DNA from: JAYYZW01 sp036339995
GTDB taxonomy: Bacteria; Pseudomonadota; Gammaproteobacteria; Ga0077536
NCBI GenBank assembly: GCA_036339995.1
Contig: JAYYZW010000119.1
Span: 8,035 to 72,034 of the forward strand
DNA length: 64,000 nt
Direction of reading: 5' to 3'
The position numbers and the translations under genes were made by a program. Below, in pieces: positions 61,590-64,000 of the stretch. Under the pieces are notes generated by a model, which worked only from the letters and a program-made list of their open reading frames with translations, was not told where the DNA came from and did no database searches. Numbering within the stretch: the stretch's first letter is position 1; every line of letters starts with the position of its first letter.

Positions 61590-61799
61590 TTAGCCCACTG
61601 GACGCAAGCGGTGGACGTCGGGAGATGCGGAACCGTTGGGCAGGGCTATTTCGCCCTGCTGTTGATCGAGCGAATTCCATAAGGCCTCGGCCTGCGCCAA
61701 ATACGCCTGTTGTTCGGAGGTGAGTTCTTCTTCCTGAGCGGGCGCGATTTGAATGAATAGGGCGAGGGTCACTACCAGGGCAAAAGGGAGGTGTTTCAT
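61590..61799 (-). CDS. Small exported protein of unknown function
   Basis: 69 residues: signal peptide MKHLPFALVVTLALFIQIAPA, then an acidic helix EEELTSEQQAYLAQAEALWN and a polar tail. No family recognised. It is convergent with recQ. Its size and composition resemble small periplasmic proteins of marine gammaproteobacteria, but coding status rests only on the signal peptide and frame. Confidence 0.5.
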   Translation of the reverse strand: MKHLPFALVVTLALFIQIAPAQEEELTSEQQAYLAQAEALWNSLDQQQGEIALPNGSASPDVHRLRPVG

Positions 61800-61887
61800 G
61801 ACGCGTTCCGCCTTTTATTGTGTAGAGTGACAGGGACAGGGCCGGAAATCGATACGCCATACTAGTGTATCGATTTGCCCGCCAAAT

Positions 61888-61903
61888 CGCCCGCAAGCGG
61901 GCG
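61888..61903. repeat. REP-like palindrome core
   Basis: CGCCCGCAAGCGGGCG, a perfect 16-bp palindrome-like stem that shares CCCGCAAGCGGG with the doublet at 58570. It lies in the 166-bp gap ahead of the second LLM oxidoreductase gene. Confidence 0.5.
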
Positions 61904-61965
61904 AAACGGAACCGGCCTCAAAATTCGGAACGGCAGTCCAGCCAAGCGACGAAGAAAGCTCTGTT

Positions 61966-63024
61966 GTGAAACTCGAAACTCTTCTGCCCCTCGGCAAGCT
62001 CGATCCCGGGTTACGGGAGCCCGGCACGCCGTTCGAAATTTCGCGCCTTGCCGAGGACGCGCGTTTGGTGGAGTCGCTCGGCTACGACATCGTGATGTTC
62101 GAGGAAACCAAGCATGACCCCTATGTGCTAACGGCGCTGGCCGCCCAGGCGACGACTCGTCTCGGCATCGGTAGCGCAGTTGCAATCGCGTTTCCCCGCA
62201 GCCCCGCCGTCACCGCGATGAGCGCTTGGACTCTGCAGAAGCTTTCGCGCGGACGTTTCGTTCTAGGGCTCGGTACGCAAGTCAAGGCCCACATCGAACG
62301 CCGCTACGGGATCAAATGGTCCGCCCCTGGCCCCTGGATGCGGGAATACGTGCAGGCCGTGCACGCTATCTGGCACGCCTGGCAGAATGGTGAACAGCCC
62401 GCGTTTCACGGCGAGCATTATGAAATCAGCCTGAACGTACCGCTGTTCGATCCGGGACCTATCGCGCACCCGAAGATCCCGGTCCACCTTGCGGCCGTCA
62501 ACACTTACATGTGTCGGGTCGCGGGTGAAATTGCCGATGGGCTGCGCCCGCATCCGGTGTGTACCGCGGATTACATTCGAGAAGTGATGCTGCCGGCCGC
62601 GCGGACGGGCGCGGCGCGGGCGGGCCGTACGCTGGACGACTTCGCGATCAGCATTAAGCCCTTGATCGCGACTGCACCCGACGAGGCGTCGCTCGCGAAC
62701 AGGATCCGCGACGTGCGTGCGCGTATCGCGTTCTACGCCTCGACTCCGGCCTACCGCGCGGCGTTTGCGCTGCATGGTCTCGGCGAGCTTGCCGATGAAC
62801 TTAAACATTTATCCCGCGCACAGCGCTGGGAGGAGATGCCGCCCTTCATTTCCGACGAGGTATTACACCGGTACGCGTGTGTCGGCACCTACGATGCGAT
62901 TGCCGGCAAGCTTGCGGACCGTTACGGGGGGCTGGCGACCAACGTCGAATTCGGCATTCCTGTCGCGACCGATGAAGATGAAGAAATCCTCCGAGGAATC
63001 CTGAAGGACTTGAAACGGGTGTGA
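61966..63024 (+). CDS. LLM-class oxidoreductase, F420-dependent-like (TIGR03617-type)
   Basis: 352 residues from a GTG at 61966. Luciferase-like barrel: RLAEDARLVESLGYDIVMFE, VLTALAAQATTRLGIGSAVA, LSRGRFVLGLGTQVKAHIER, and PVHLAAVNTYMCRVAGEIAD. The pattern fits the F420-associated subfamily I recall as TIGR03617, yet gammaproteobacteria generally lack F420, so FMN use is equally possible. It is unrelated in detail to the LLM enzyme at 57.3 kb. Confidence 0.82.
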   Translation: MKLETLLPLGKLDPGLREPGTPFEISRLAEDARLVESLGYDIVMFEETKHDPYVLTALAAQATTRLGIGSAVAIAFPRSPAVTAMSAWTLQKLSRGRFVLGLGTQVKAHIERRYGIKWSAPGPWMREYVQAVHAIWHAWQNGEQPAFHGEHYEISLNVPLFDPGPIAHPKIPVHLAAVNTYMCRVAGEIADGLRPHPVCTADYIREVMLPAARTGAARAGRTLDDFAISIKPLIATAPDEASLANRIRDVRARIAFYASTPAYRAAFALHGLGELADELKHLSRAQRWEEMPPFISDEVLHRYACVGTYDAIAGKLADRYGGLATNVEFGIPVATDEDEEILRGILKDLKRV

Positions 63025-63713
63025 ACGGCTGATCAGACGTGTAAAAACTCAGCCTCGATTTGACAGACTGAAAGCGTAGTTCAAACTTGCTCGGTCAGTT
63101 CCAACACGTGAATTGATGTCCGCTAATGAAGGCATTCCGACCGAACTTCGAGGTGACGATTTCAGCAGCAACCGGCCAAAAGCGGACTCGAGCGGCTTTG
63201 AAGCCATCTTAGAGGCAGTCGCGCAGGACCCCTATTATTAGCGTTGTGTGTTCGCTAGAGTTTCTGGAGATTAGCGGGGATCAGATGGAAGGGTTCACGT
63301 GAAAAGGGTCCGTGTTTTCGTTCATAACGAGGCAATTCTGCCCGTACATTAACTGTTAGGTGCCGGGATATGGAACCGAATGCAAATACCAACAAGGACG
63401 ATATCACTCCGGAGGAGACGAACTCCATATCGATCAAGTGTCCTTTACAGCCGCGGTACCCGTCCTGGCGGCGGCTTGGTTGTTAGTGTCTGCGCCGGGT
63501 GTGCTGACATCAATAGCACGCCGAGACACCGAGTCGGTAGTCGATTAGCCACGAGGGAATACGGCGAGGGGAAAGGGGACGCGCTTATTCTTGCTGCTTA
63601 AACTAATGTCCGCTTTATCGGAGGAAGATCACTGCGCCAAGCGACGCTTCAGCTTCGCTTTGCTTTGGTGAGATTTCTGTCCCGGTTGTTCACCGCCGGT
63701 ATCTCTCACGGGC
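63025..63713. other. Gene-free stretch
   Basis: 689 bp between the LLM oxidoreductase and PaaI genes. Only short frames (60-73 codons) are present, none with recognisable motifs, good ribosome sites or consistent codon usage. One frame near 63450 reads VPVLAAAWLLVSAPGVL, a hydrophobic stretch that might be decayed membrane-protein sequence. ATGTCCGCT occurs twice (63117 and 63607). I see no RNA gene or clear repeat. Confidence 0.5.
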
Positions 63714-64000
63714 TCAGGACGGCTCCCCGTCGCGAATAACGGCGCCACCGACCCCGTAGGTGCGCCCACGAAAATGGCAGACTGCCTCGCCTTCCTCGTT
63801 GACGATGCTGACGTCGTACATGCCCATTCGCTTCGTGCGATTTCCCTCGACAGCCTCAGCGGTCAAGGTTTCGCCGACTTTTGCCGGACGTAAATAATCG
63901 ATGTTCGCGTGCAGGGCAAGGTGCTGTTGATTGTGTGAATTGCTGGCGAAGGCCATCGCCGAATCGGCCAGAGAGAAGAGCAACCCGCCGTGACACATGG
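63714..64000 (-). CDS. paaI: PaaI-family thioesterase, N terminus beyond the window
   Basis: Hot-dog-fold acyl-CoA thioesterase of the phenylacetate-degradation type. The 95 visible residues contain CHGGLLFSLADSAMAFASNS, the PaaI active-site segment with the HGG and the helix Asp, then LHANIDYLRPAKVGETLTA and a C-terminal strand CHFRGRTYGVGG. The first visible Met is internal: homologues have a further 25-40 residues upstream. No other paa gene is in the window. Confidence 0.88.
   Translation of the reverse strand, partial: MCHGGLLFSLADSAMAFASNSHNQQHLALHANIDYLRPAKVGETLTAEAVEGNRTKRMGMYDVSIVNEEGEAVCHFRGRTYGVGGAVIRDGEPS

Noticed and set aside
63528..63539. CACCGAGTCGGT, similar to the end of Cas9 tracrRNAs
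   Set aside because: No cas gene, CRISPR array or anti-repeat is in the window; a 12-bp palindrome-like match is easily due to chance.
1..64000. tRNA, rRNA, CRISPR arrays, prophage or defence islands
   Set aside because: No tRNA-like cloverleaf with a GGTTCRA T-loop, rRNA segment, regular spaced repeat or integrase, cas or restriction gene was recognised by reading; small ncRNAs cannot be excluded.

Overview
The window is a gene-dense chromosomal segment (I estimate roughly 58-60% GC by eye) from a gammaproteobacterium. The evidence is conserved gene order: eno-ftsB-ispD-ispF; gyrA-pheA-tyrA-aroA-cmk-rpsA-ihfB-lapA-lapB-pyrF; mfd-csiV-MTI phosphorylase; and glyA-nrdR-ribD-ribE-ribB-ribH-nusB-thiL. 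The methylthioadenosine deaminase / methylthioinosine phosphorylase salvage route and the RibB with a degenerate RibA-like tail resemble pseudomonads, but serC and hisC are missing between gyrA and tyrA, so it is not Pseudomonas. I cannot place the order. No rRNA, tRNA, CRISPR array, prophage or transposase gene was seen.

Layout. 1-13 kb: housekeeping genes (enolase end, ftsB, ispD/ispF, Smr nuclease, purL, a four-gene minus-strand operon AKR-purB-PLD-like-secretin-like, RNase T, MTA deaminase, mtnA). 13.7-24.3 kb: the gyrA-to-lapB block, with an extended -10 promoter before gyrA and a GGA-loop hairpin before rpsA. 24.3-31.7 kb: pyrF, mfd, csiV, and the convergent MTI phosphorylase, hypoxanthine phosphoribosyltransferase and DUF815 ATPase. 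31.8-39.5 kb: an isolated class I adenylate-cyclase C-terminal domain, then glyA-nrdR-riboflavin genes-nusB-thiL. 39.5-59.6 kb is the accessory part: a DsrE-like ORF split by an in-frame stop, TetR, SoxYZ-like carrier, two aldolase-type enzymes, DinB, a ThDP enzyme, a lipoprotein, an ATC hydrolase-like protein, AhpD-like protein, MetY, CoA-binding, GNAT, CoA-transferase, RapA, sulfotransferase, a broken gcvT with intact gcvH, an LLM monooxygenase and an SDR. 59.7-64 kb: recQ, a second LLM oxidoreductase, a 0.7-kb gene-free stretch and the end of a PaaI thioesterase.

How genes work together. Methionine salvage is spread over two loci: MtaD deaminates methylthioadenosine to methylthioinosine, the MTI phosphorylase releases methylthioribose-1-phosphate and hypoxanthine, MtnA isomerises the sugar and Hpt recovers the base. 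The riboflavin cluster has RibD, RibE, RibB and RibH, but the RibA half attached to RibB has lost its metal-binding cysteines, so GTP cyclohydrolase II must be elsewhere. The PheA, TyrA and AroA genes are chained by short gaps or overlaps.

Most notable signals: (i) a family of ~161-bp palindromic, MITE-like elements in three copies flanked by TTAG, two of which abut the stop codon of a neighbouring gene exactly, plus a fourth, differently terminated palindrome with a similar centre; (ii) gcvT interrupted by an out-of-frame internal deletion; (iii) an in-frame TAA splitting a membrane-anchor-plus-DsrE ORF; (iv) an orphan adenylate-cyclase C-terminal domain. I did not find a convincing wholly new defence or biosynthetic system. 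The strongest candidate for something undescribed is the stop-codon-associated element family.
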